DNA of 23,895 nucleotides. Source: Campylobacterales bacterium (GTDB taxonomy: Bacteria; Campylobacterota; Campylobacteria; Campylobacterales; Sulfurimonadaceae). The stretch spans positions 1-23,895 of the forward strand of contig JAFGVR010000018.1 of NCBI GenBank assembly GCA_016937915.1. Reading direction: 5' to 3'. Of the stretch, positions 1 through 5,750 are shown piece by piece. The position numbers and the translations under genes were made by a program. Under the pieces are notes generated by a model, which was given only the letters and a program-made list of their open reading frames with translations, was not told where the DNA came from and did no database searches. How positions within the stretch are numbered: position 1 is the first letter of the stretch; each line of letters opens with the position of its first letter.

Positions 1-245
1 AAAAAGTGGATCAGTTTATAGAGCAACTTCCAGCTATGGGGATAGATGATGACTCACAAATCTATAACACTAACAAGATAGAGTTTTTGGAGTTTGAAAA
101 TATGTTATACCTCTCTAAAAAAGTTATAGAATCTGCACTGCATAGAGAGGAGAGCAGAGGGGCTCACTTTAGGAGTGATTTTCCAGATGAAAATGGGGCT
201 TATAAAAAACATACTATTTTAGATAAAAATGGAGTTGTGTTATGA
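1..245 (+). CDS. sdhA: Succinate dehydrogenase/fumarate reductase flavoprotein subunit, C-terminal end (5' truncated)
   Basis: This is the last ~80 codons of a gene cut by the left window edge. The frame is open from base 3, so the GTG at 6 is an internal valine codon and not a start. The visible part carries the C-terminal signature of SDH/FRD flavoproteins, ESRGAHFRSDFP (about 30 residues before the end), a helical-domain segment that in this family helps position the substrate-side domain; the FAD domain and active site lie outside the window. The product would oxidise succinate or reduce fumarate on the membrane together with the next gene, whose ATG overlaps this stop (ATGA, 242-245), so the two subunits are probably translationally coupled. 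Sdh and Frd cannot be told apart from this fragment. Confidence 0.8.
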   Translation, partial: KVDQFIEQLPAMGIDDDSQIYNTNKIEFLEFENMLYLSKKVIESALHREESRGAHFRSDFPDENGAYKKHTILDKNGVVL

Positions 246-931
246 AGATAAAAATAAAAAGAGATAACGCATTTGCATCTTATGAGGTGCCTTTAGTAGA
301 TGCTACACTTCTAGATGTTTTAAAATATATCAAAACTAAAATTGACCCAACCCTTACATATAGTAGCGGATGCAAAAGCAGTGTATGTGGTAGTTGTGCT
401 ATGAGGGTAAATGGCAGGGAGGTTTTGGCGTGTAGCTACAAAGTAGATGATGGGGATGAGATAACTCCACTGAAAAATCTCCCAATTATCCGTGATTTGG
501 TAGTAGATATGCAAAACGCTTTTGAGTTTAACAAACTCTCAAAAACATGGCTAAATGAGTCAAAAAAGATAAATTTAACGCACGAAGATGAGAAGATAAA
601 TGAGGTTCAAAGTGACTGCATCTTGTGTGCATCTTGTTTTAGTGCGTGTCCAGTTTATGCGATAAATGGTCAGTTTAAAGGACCATTTTCACTAACAAGA
701 GTTTTAAAGTATGTTAGTGATAAAAGAGAGGGTGATGAAAAACCAAAGATAGATACTATCCAGAGTAATGGAATCTGGGATTGTACTTTATGTGGTGAGT
801 GTTCTATGGTTTGTCCACAAAATATATCAAGCAAAAGTGATATAGAAAAGCTAAGGATGAAAAGTTCTATCTACGGATACATGGATCCAAACTTTGCATC
901 TTTTGGTTCATTTGGTGGGCTTAGTTTTTAA
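242..931 (+). CDS. sdhB: Succinate dehydrogenase/fumarate reductase iron-sulfur subunit with two CxxCxxCxxxCP clusters
   Basis: Electron-transfer subunit (229 aa) that passes electrons between the flavoprotein and the quinone-side subunit. The plant-type [2Fe-2S] ligands are C44, C49, C52 and C64. The next cluster is C126, C129, C132, C136 followed by P, a normal [4Fe-4S] site. The third cluster is C181, C184, C187, C191 followed by P. Classical SdhB/FrdB has a non-cysteine at the place of C184 and binds [3Fe-4S]; a cysteine there predicts a second [4Fe-4S], as in the non-classical type E enzymes (archaeal Sdh and the Wolinella/Campylobacter methylmenaquinol:fumarate reductase group). Type E enzymes use a cysteine-rich SdhE in place of SdhC/D. 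No such gene follows, since hisF comes next, so it would have to lie upstream of the window or elsewhere. The physiological direction is not known from sequence. Confidence 0.88.
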   Translation: MKIKIKRDNAFASYEVPLVDATLLDVLKYIKTKIDPTLTYSSGCKSSVCGSCAMRVNGREVLACSYKVDDGDEITPLKNLPIIRDLVVDMQNAFEFNKLSKTWLNESKKINLTHEDEKINEVQSDCILCASCFSACPVYAINGQFKGPFSLTRVLKYVSDKREGDEKPKIDTIQSNGIWDCTLCGECSMVCPQNISSKSDIEKLRMKSSIYGYMDPNFASFGSFGGLSF

Positions 932-944
932 AAAATTAGTCTAT

Positions 945-960
945 TGTTTCACATGAAACA
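945..960. promoter_or_regulatory. parS-like ParB-binding site, copy 1
   Basis: The 16-mer TGTTTCACATGAAACA differs at one central base from the widely conserved parS consensus TGTTTCACGTGAAACA. It lies in the gap between sdhB and hisF, immediately ahead of the likely hisF promoter. An identical 16-mer occurs at 4954-4969. ParB (Spo0J) binds parS near the origin and spreads to load condensin and segregate origins; parA/parB themselves are not in the window. Confidence 0.7.
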
Positions 961-984
961 TATCTCTTTATAAGTGTGTATATG

Positions 985-990
985 TATAAT
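985..990 (+). promoter_or_regulatory. Putative -10 element for the hisF-rlmN gene run
   Basis: TATAAT lies 26 bases ahead of the TTG start of hisF, after a T-rich stretch with no clear -35, as is usual for sigma-70 promoters of Campylobacterota. The parS-like site ends about 25 bases upstream, so a ParB complex would sit against the polymerase footprint. Inferred from motif and position only. Confidence 0.5.
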
Positions 991-1016
991 TTCAAGATTA
1001 TAAAAAAGGTGAACAA

Positions 1017-1775
1017 TTGAACTATTTTGCTAAAAGAATCATCCCTTGTCTTGATGTTAAAGATGGCAGGGTTGTAAAGGGTGTTAACTTTGTTGGTCTT
1101 CGTGATGCTGGTGATCCTGTAGAGGTGGCTCGTCGCTACAACGAAGAGGGTGCTGATGAGCTTACATTTTTAGATATCACAGCATCTAGTGATAACCGCG
1201 ATACTATAGTTGATATAGTAGCTCAAGTGGCTCGTGAGATATTTATACCGCTTACTGTTGGTGGAGGTATAAGAAAGCTAGATGATATATACAAACTTTT
1301 AAATGTAGGTTGTGACAAAGTAAGTGTAAACTCAGCTGCTATAAAAAGACCAGAGCTTATAGACGAGGGTGCAAAAAGGTTTGGAAGTCAGTGCATCGTA
1401 ACTGCAATTGATGTGAAAAAAACTGGTGATAGATATAATGTATATCTAAACGGTGGAAGGGTAGATACTGGCATAGATGCTATTGAGTGGGCAAAAGAGG
1501 TGGTAGATAGAGGATGTGGTGAGATACTACTTACATCTATGGATGCAGATGGTACAAAAGCTGGATTTGAGCTAAATATAACTGAAGCTATAAGTAAAGC
1601 GGTAAATGTACCAGTGATAGCATCTGGAGGAGCTGGGAGTATGGAACATATAAAAGATGCATTTGAACATGGTGCGGATGCAGCACTAGCAGCTAGTATA
1701 TTTCACTACAAAGAGATAGATATCATGGATCTAAAACGATATCTTGATGCTAACGGCATAGCAGTTAGGTTATAA
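1017..1775 (+). CDS. hisF: Imidazole glycerol phosphate synthase cyclase subunit HisF
   Basis: With the HisH glutaminase (not in the window) HisF converts PRFAR plus ammonia to imidazole glycerol phosphate and AICAR, the branch between histidine and purine synthesis, in the cytoplasm. It is a (beta/alpha)8 barrel of 252 aa, the usual length. The N-terminal [18 protein letters not shown] carries the first catalytic aspartate (D13), and TAIDVKK carries the second (D132). Phosphate-binding glycine loops are visible (VGGGIRK at 81-87, IASGGAG in the C-terminal half). The start is a TTG with AAGGTG about 6 bases upstream; it puts the conserved [10 protein letters not shown] block at its normal distance from the N-terminus. 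It is the first gene of a same-strand run ending at 4110, and the nitroreductase gene starts one base after its stop. Confidence 0.97.
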   Translation: MNYFAKRIIPCLDVKDGRVVKGVNFVGLRDAGDPVEVARRYNEEGADELTFLDITASSDNRDTIVDIVAQVAREIFIPLTVGGGIRKLDDIYKLLNVGCDKVSVNSAAIKRPELIDEGAKRFGSQCIVTAIDVKKTGDRYNVYLNGGRVDTGIDAIEWAKEVVDRGCGEILLTSMDADGTKAGFELNITEAISKAVNVPVIASGGAGSMEHIKDAFEHGADAALAASIFHYKEIDIMDLKRYLDANGIAVRL

Positions 1776-1776
1776 G

Positions 1777-2409
1777 ATGATAGATAAAAAAGAGATTTTA
1801 GATAGCTATCATTTTCGTCACGCATGTAAAGTGTTTGATGCTAACAAAACTATAACAGATGAAGATTTTAACTTTTTACTTGAAGTAGCTAGACTCTCAC
1901 CTACATCGTTTGGGATGCAAGGTGTAAAACTCTATGTGATAACCGATGCCAAAACAAAACAAAATCTAAAACCACTTTGCTGGAACCAAAATCAGATAGA
2001 TAGTTGTTCACACCTAGTTGTATTTACAACAAAAACAAAAGATCTAAAACCAAACAGTGAGTGGGTGAAAGATAGATTTGCAGAGCGTGGTTTAAATGAT
2101 GCTATGCAAAAAGCTTATCTAAATAGATATGAGAGTTTTCATAATGAGGGTGAGTTTACAAAAGATATATATCAGTGGGGTTCACGCCAAGCTTATATAA
2201 TTATGGCGAACATGTTAAGTGTTGCTGCTACTATAGGGATAGATAGTTGCCCTATAGAGGGGTTTGAAAAATCAAATGTAGAGAAATATTTAGATATAGA
2301 TACTACAAAAGAGCAAGTAAGTGTTATAACTGCGTTTGGTTATAGAGTAAATCCTCAAAGCATCAAAAACAGACTTCCACAAGATGCTATAGTAGAGTTT
2401 ATAAGATGA
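1777..2409 (+). CDS. Nitroreductase-family FMN-dependent NAD(P)H oxidoreductase
   Basis: A 210-aa protein of the NfsB/FRase I type. FRHACKVFDANKTITDEDF at the N-terminus matches the FMN-phosphate-binding region (R14/H15 in the place of the usual basic pair), followed by the LSPTSFGMQ loop (residues 40-48) that covers the flavin; the later block ANMLSVAATIGIDSCPIEGFE matches the conserved helix and PIEGF motif of the family. Such enzymes are soluble homodimers that reduce nitroaromatics, quinones or flavins; the natural substrate cannot be read from sequence. It sits one base after hisF and overlaps the next gene by the ATGA at 2406-2409, so it is very probably cotranscribed. Confidence 0.88.
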   Translation: MIDKKEILDSYHFRHACKVFDANKTITDEDFNFLLEVARLSPTSFGMQGVKLYVITDAKTKQNLKPLCWNQNQIDSCSHLVVFTTKTKDLKPNSEWVKDRFAERGLNDAMQKAYLNRYESFHNEGEFTKDIYQWGSRQAYIIMANMLSVAATIGIDSCPIEGFEKSNVEKYLDIDTTKEQVSVITAFGYRVNPQSIKNRLPQDAIVEFIR

Positions 2410-2948
2410 TAATATGTGCAGGTAATAACGAAACATTTGAGTTTGCTACACCTATGGGGGTAGGGCTTATAGAGAGTGCTATGAATCTAACAAGACTTTG
2501 TTTGTTTGACAAACCTGATTTTTTACTCTTTGTAGGAAGTGCAGGGAGCTATGGAGATGCAAAGATATTTGATATCATAGAGTCTAAAACCGCATCAAAC
2601 ATAGAACTTGCGTTTTTATCTAACGATGCTTACACACCACTTGATAATGTTATATCCACTAACATTGAGCAAAAAAAAGAGATTATCGTAAACTCATCAA
2701 ACTACATATCGACAAACCAAGAGCTAACAAAAAAGTTTTTGAACTTTGGTATAGGGATAGAAAATATGGAGTTTTTCTCTGTTTTAAAAATTGCACAAGA
2801 GTTTAATATCCCTGCTGGTGGAGTGTTTTGTATAACAAACTACACTAACAAAGATGCTCATAGTGATTTTATAAAAAACCACGAAAAAGCAAAAGAGTTA
2901 CTAACAAAACATGTAAAAAATAGAATAAAAGAGCTTACCAAATGTTAA
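2406..2948 (+). CDS. Small nucleoside phosphorylase/nucleosidase family protein
   Basis: This 180-aa protein looks like a compact member of the PNP/UDP-phosphorylase superfamily (MTA/SAH nucleosidase, purine nucleoside phosphorylase). Visible hallmarks are the glycine-rich phosphate or ribose strand FVGSAGSYGD (residues 42-51), the Met-Glu pair in IENMEFFSVLKIA that in this fold contacts the ribose, and the late aspartate in CITNYTNKDAHSDF that in the family contacts the purine base. It is shorter than typical MTA/SAH nucleosidases (about 230 aa), with a reduced N-terminal half. It would cleave purine nucleosides or 5'-thio-nucleosides in the cytoplasm, but the substrate is an open question. 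It starts inside the nitroreductase stop, and its own end overlaps the start of rlmN by 7 bases. Confidence 0.75.
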   Translation: MIICAGNNETFEFATPMGVGLIESAMNLTRLCLFDKPDFLLFVGSAGSYGDAKIFDIIESKTASNIELAFLSNDAYTPLDNVISTNIEQKKEIIVNSSNYISTNQELTKKFLNFGIGIENMEFFSVLKIAQEFNIPAGGVFCITNYTNKDAHSDFIKNHEKAKELLTKHVKNRIKELTKC

Positions 2949-4018
2949 AACCATCACTAATGGACTTCACCCAAAAAGAGTTAGAAGATAGGATAAAACC
3001 AAAATTTCGTGTAAAACAGATATTTGATTGGTTATATCACAACTATGCATCAAGCTATGATGAGATGAAAAATATCCCAAAAAATCTAAAAGAGGAGCTA
3101 GAAAAAGAGTATCTAGTAGATCCACTAAAAATCATCAAAAAAGAGATATCAAATGATGGAACTATAAAATATCTTTTTGAGCTTCAAGATGGAAAAACTG
3201 TAGAATCTGTTTGGCTAAAGATGAAAGATGATATCTACGATGATACTGGCAATTTAACTCAAGAAGCAAAATACACTATCTGTGTATCAACTCAAGTGGG
3301 ATGTAAAGTTGGGTGTAGTTTTTGTCTGACTGCAAAAGGTGGTTTTACAAGAGATCTAAGTGCTGGTGAGATAATAGCTCAAGTTGTGAATCTAAAAAGG
3401 GACAATAATCACAAACATAACCGTAAAATAAACATAGTGTATATGGGGATGGGTGAGCCACTAGATAACCTTGACAACCTTTCTCAAGCTATAAAGATAT
3501 TTCAAGAACCAAACGGTCTTTGCATCGGTGGAAAACGCCAAACAGTATCAACTAGTGGACTAAGTTCTAAGATAGACAAACTAGGTGAGATGGATTTGGG
3601 TGTTCATATAGCTATCTCTCTTCACGCTGTTGATGATGAGCTAAGAACTGAACTAATCCCTATGAATAAAGCAAATAACATAAACTCTATCATAGAAGCT
3701 GTAAAAAGATTTCCAATAGATACTAGAAAAAGGGTGATGTTTGAGTATCTTGTTATAAAAGATAAAAACGATGATTTAGCATCTGCTAAAAAACTTGTAA
3801 AACTGCTCCATGGCATCAAAGCAAAGGTAAATCTGATATACTTCAACCCATATCCAGGTAGTGATTATAAAAGACCTGAACTAAAAGATATGGTGAACTT
3901 TCAAGAGTATCTAGTTAACCATGGACTACTTTGTACTATCCGTGATTCTAAAGGGATAGATATAAGTGCAGCTTGTGGCCAACTAAAAGAGAAAGATAAA
4001 GAGGAGAAAGAGATATGA
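2942..4018 (+). CDS. rlmN: Dual-specificity RNA methyltransferase RlmN
   Basis: Radical-SAM enzyme that methylates C2 of A2503 in 23S rRNA and A37 of some tRNAs. The radical-SAM cluster motif is C121xxxC125xxC128 (VGCKVGCSFCLTAKGG). The cysteine ahead of it (C114 in TICVSTQ) and the C-terminal C345 in DISAACGQL correspond to the two mechanistic cysteines of E. coli RlmN (C118 and C355). VYMGMGEPLDN and the SAM-contact region VSTSGLSSKI are present. The 358-aa length is normal. The ATG at 2942 overlaps the end of the preceding gene, and the stop overlaps the start of a 31-codon peptide gene (ATGA, 4015-4018), so translation through this run is probably coupled. RlmN rather than Cfr is favoured by gene context and overall length. 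Confidence 0.96.
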   Translation: MLKPSLMDFTQKELEDRIKPKFRVKQIFDWLYHNYASSYDEMKNIPKNLKEELEKEYLVDPLKIIKKEISNDGTIKYLFELQDGKTVESVWLKMKDDIYDDTGNLTQEAKYTICVSTQVGCKVGCSFCLTAKGGFTRDLSAGEIIAQVVNLKRDNNHKHNRKINIVYMGMGEPLDNLDNLSQAIKIFQEPNGLCIGGKRQTVSTSGLSSKIDKLGEMDLGVHIAISLHAVDDELRTELIPMNKANNINSIIEAVKRFPIDTRKRVMFEYLVIKDKNDDLASAKKLVKLLHGIKAKVNLIYFNPYPGSDYKRPELKDMVNFQEYLVNHGLLCTIRDSKGIDISAACGQLKEKDKEEKEI

Positions 4019-4110
4019 GTTATATAGAGATTTTTCAGATAATTTTTTTGATAGCGGTATTTGGTGTAGGGCTTATTGGATTTATGAAAGCAGCTACAAA
4101 AGATGATTAA
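4015..4110 (+). CDS. 31-aa single-helix membrane peptide overlapping rlmN
   Basis: Small ORF of 31 codons. Its ATG overlaps the TGA of rlmN (ATGA), and an AAGAGGAGAAAGAG stretch lies 5 to 15 bases upstream, a good Shine-Dalgarno inside the rlmN end. The peptide begins MSYIEIFQ, runs through an uninterrupted hydrophobic stretch of about 16 residues (IIFLIAVFGVGLIGFM, residues 9-24) and ends with a short basic/acidic tail KAATKDD. That is the shape of a single transmembrane helix peptide. No family is recognised. The overlap, ribosome site and clean helix argue for a translated gene, but only conservation in relatives would prove it. Confidence 0.6.
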   Translation: MSYIEIFQIIFLIAVFGVGLIGFMKAATKDD

Positions 4111-4152
4111 TCTTTATCCAAAACGATAACAATTGATGTCACCAATCTATGA

Positions 4153-4158
4153 TATACT
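4153..4158 (+). promoter_or_regulatory. Putative extended -10 promoter for the 82-aa gene
   Basis: TATACT preceded by TG one base earlier (TGATATACT, 4150-4158) forms an extended -10 element 28 bases ahead of the ATG at 4186. A weak TTGATG lies upstream at sub-optimal spacing. It suggests that the 82-aa gene has its own transcript and is not just the tail of the rlmN run. Confidence 0.5.
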
Positions 4159-4185
4159 AATAGGAAATTTACAAGGAGATAACAA

Positions 4186-4434
4186 ATGGCAGAGATAAAA
4201 TCTAAAAAAACTAATTCTGAACGCATCAAACAGATATACGATATGTGTCAAGATCACTTTGGTGATATAAGGTTTGTTGGTATAAAGTACCATAAAAAAA
4301 TAGGTTGGATAGCAAAAGCTCAGTTTGAAGATGGGTTTGAAAATCTAACTGCAGATGGTGATAATGCTGTAGAAGCACTTCGTAACTTAAAAAACCGCGT
4401 TAAAAAAATCATAAAAAGATACAATCAAGTTTAA
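4186..4434 (+). CDS. Hypothetical small basic protein (82 aa)
   Basis: No family is recognised. The ATG has a strong ribosome site (AAGGAGAT, 4172-4179). The protein is highly charged and lysine-rich (near the start KSKKTNSERIKQ, near the end KNRVKKIIKRYNQ). It has one cysteine (C21), a central stretch that looks like alternating beta strands (DIRFVGIKYHKKIGWIAKAQFEDGFENL), and a C-terminal amphipathic helix with basic residues. A small alpha/beta nucleic-acid- or protein-binding fold is possible but is only a guess. No signal peptide or membrane segment is seen. It lies alone between the rlmN run and the DnaA-box-rich interval. Confidence 0.75.
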   Translation: MAEIKSKKTNSERIKQIYDMCQDHFGDIRFVGIKYHKKIGWIAKAQFEDGFENLTADGDNAVEALRNLKNRVKKIIKRYNQV

Positions 4435-4451
4435 AAAACCTCTTTTTATGC

Positions 4452-4484
4452 AAAAAAACGACCAACACACCAGGGAGGTCGTTT
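4452..4484 (-). terminator. Rho-independent terminator reading on the minus strand
   Basis: AAACGACC (4456-4463) pairs with GGTCGTTT (4477-4484), an 8-bp perfect stem with a 13-base loop. Read on the minus strand the hairpin is followed by a run of seven T (complement of 4452-4458), the classical layout; on the plus strand the T run is only three long. The minus-strand gene it could serve ends at 4743, about 260 bases away, so the transcript would cross the whole DnaA-box-rich interval. Confidence 0.6.
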
Positions 4485-4542
4485 ATGAGCATAATGATAC
4501 CAACCTTTTCTTAATCCAGCTTTTAAACACTTTTTAAACACC

Positions 4543-4747
4543 ATTTTCACATAGTGTTCTAAGTTGTGAATAAACTACCAATTTTTTTATACTTATAAAC
4601 ATCATACTAAAAAAATAACCACTTAATCACATCTTAATTTTCTATTTAATCTCCATAAAATAGGTGTTTTAAGAGTTATTTTATTTTCATTCACATTGAA
4701 AAACTATTTAACTCCAAATTTTTCAAATATTATTCACATTTTTCACA
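4543..4747. promoter_or_regulatory. Cluster of DnaA-box-like sequences in the gene-free interval 4435-4742
   Basis: The 308-base interval between the 82-aa gene and the pseudouridine synthase gene has no convincing gene but holds six 9-mers resembling the DnaA box TTATTCACA. Two are perfect: 4565-4573 (minus) and 4730-4738 (plus). Four have one or two differences: 4543-4551 ATTTTCACA, 4623-4631 TTAATCACA, 4687-4695 TCATTCACA and 4739-4747 TTTTTCACA. The sequence between them is very AT-rich. Two 13-base strings recur in the dnaA upstream region: ATATTATTCACAT at 4727-4739 and 13150-13162, and TCACATCTTAATT at 4627-4639 and 13157-13169. The cluster could be a third origin module or a DnaA-titrating or DnaA-recharging site. 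DnaA binding is inferred, not shown. Confidence 0.6.
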
Positions 4748-5657
4748 TAGCTCTAAAAGCTTCTGCGACAAAATCACAATCACTTTTTATATGATGCACT
4801 TGATTATACAACTCAAATTCCAACTCATTTGCATGTAAAAGAAGTCTTGAAGCTCCACTTTTTTGCTTTCTCTCATCCTCCAATATCTCCCTATCTAAAA
4901 ACCTAACTATATCTTCCTCTTTTTGACCATAGATAGGATCTCCAACTATTGGATGTTTCACATGAAACAAATGTACCCTTATCTGGTGCTGTCTTCCAGT
5001 ATATGGGGAACACTCGACAAGTGTCATATCTTTATCTTTAAAATACTCTAATGGCTTTATATAAGTTTTTGATGATTTTCCTTCTGGATGAACTTTCACA
5101 ACCATTCTCACTATCGCACTTGTATCCTCTTTTCTTAAAAGTGGCTCCTCTATGGTGATAGCATCTTTAAACTCACCATGAACAATAGCTAGATATTTTT
5201 TTTTCATATCTCTCTCTTGAAACATCATCTTTATATCTATCTCACTCTGTTTGTTTCTAGCACAAAGTACAAGTCCGCTTGTTTCTTGATCTATCCTGTG
5301 GGCTATATTTGCATCCATCCCAAACTGTGCTTTTAATTCATCTATGAGTGAGTACTCTGTATTTCTGTTTTGTGGATGAATCAAAACTCCACTTGGTTTG
5401 TCAAAAACCACAAACTGTTCATGAACATTAGTTGGTTTAAGTCCTCTTGATGCTGGTTCAAAAACCACAAATTCAACTTCACCTTCAACAAAAGATGAAG
5501 CATTTGTCATAGCTTCACCATCTACAAAAAGTCTCCCTTTTGCTATATGCCTTTGAGCCTCTTTTTGAGTTAAACCAAACTCTCTTATAACAAATAAAAA
5601 GGCTTTTTGTTTTTCTGGTAAATATACTTTTTTTATACTAAATGGCAAATTTTTCAA
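4743..5657 (-). CDS. RluA-family 23S rRNA/tRNA pseudouridine synthase with S4 domain
   Basis: A 304-aa enzyme that isomerises uridine to pseudouridine in RNA. The N-terminal S4-like RNA-binding segment is FGLTQKEAQRHIAKGRLFVDGEAM (27-50). The catalytic domain begins near VVFDKPSGVLIHP (83-95). The active-site motif is AHRIDQETSGLVLCAR, with catalytic D123. The C-terminal substrate motif GRQHQIRVHL (221-230) and HPIVGDPIYG (235-244) are also present. Which RNA position is modified (RluC, RluD or other) cannot be decided. The stretch at residues 230-235 (LFHVKH) is encoded by the second parS-like 16-mer; E. coli-type homologues commonly have a different sequence here (such as LAHIGHP). The gene is divergent from purB, and I recall a similar neighbour pair in C. 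jejuni (Cj0022c/purB). Confidence 0.92.
   Translation of the reverse strand: MKNLPFSIKKVYLPEKQKAFLFVIREFGLTQKEAQRHIAKGRLFVDGEAMTNASSFVEGEVEFVVFEPASRGLKPTNVHEQFVVFDKPSGVLIHPQNRNTEYSLIDELKAQFGMDANIAHRIDQETSGLVLCARNKQSEIDIKMMFQERDMKKKYLAIVHGEFKDAITIEEPLLRKEDTSAIVRMVVKVHPEGKSSKTYIKPLEYFKDKDMTLVECSPYTGRQHQIRVHLFHVKHPIVGDPIYGQKEEDIVRFLDREILEDERKQKSGASRLLLHANELEFELYNQVHHIKSDCDFVAEAFRAM
4954..4969. promoter_or_regulatory. parS-like ParB-binding site, copy 2, inside a coding sequence
   Basis: TGTTTCACATGAAACA, identical in all 16 bases to the site at 945-960 and one base away from the general parS consensus. It lies within the minus-strand pseudouridine synthase gene, covering codons 230-235. It is about 4.0 kb from copy 1, 0.2 kb from the DnaA-box cluster and 8.2 kb from the dnaA start. 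Two exact copies of a long near-palindrome in one 24-kb window, near the origin, make a chance match unlikely. Confidence 0.7.
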
Positions 5658-5750
5658 CCTTTATTTAATTAGTTTTTTACAAACATTTTAGTAAAATATC
5701 TAACTTTTATATGTGCGAATTTTAACATAAATAAAACATGAAGGAATGAA

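Noticed and set aside
4448..4537. A 29-codon ORF starting at 4448 and a 9-codon ORF (MSIMIPTFS) at 4485 after a GGGAGG sequence
   Set aside because: The first has no ribosome site and runs through the hairpin. The second has good ribosome-site spacing, but is tiny, lies in the arm of a probable minus-strand terminator, and has no partner gene that it could attenuate.
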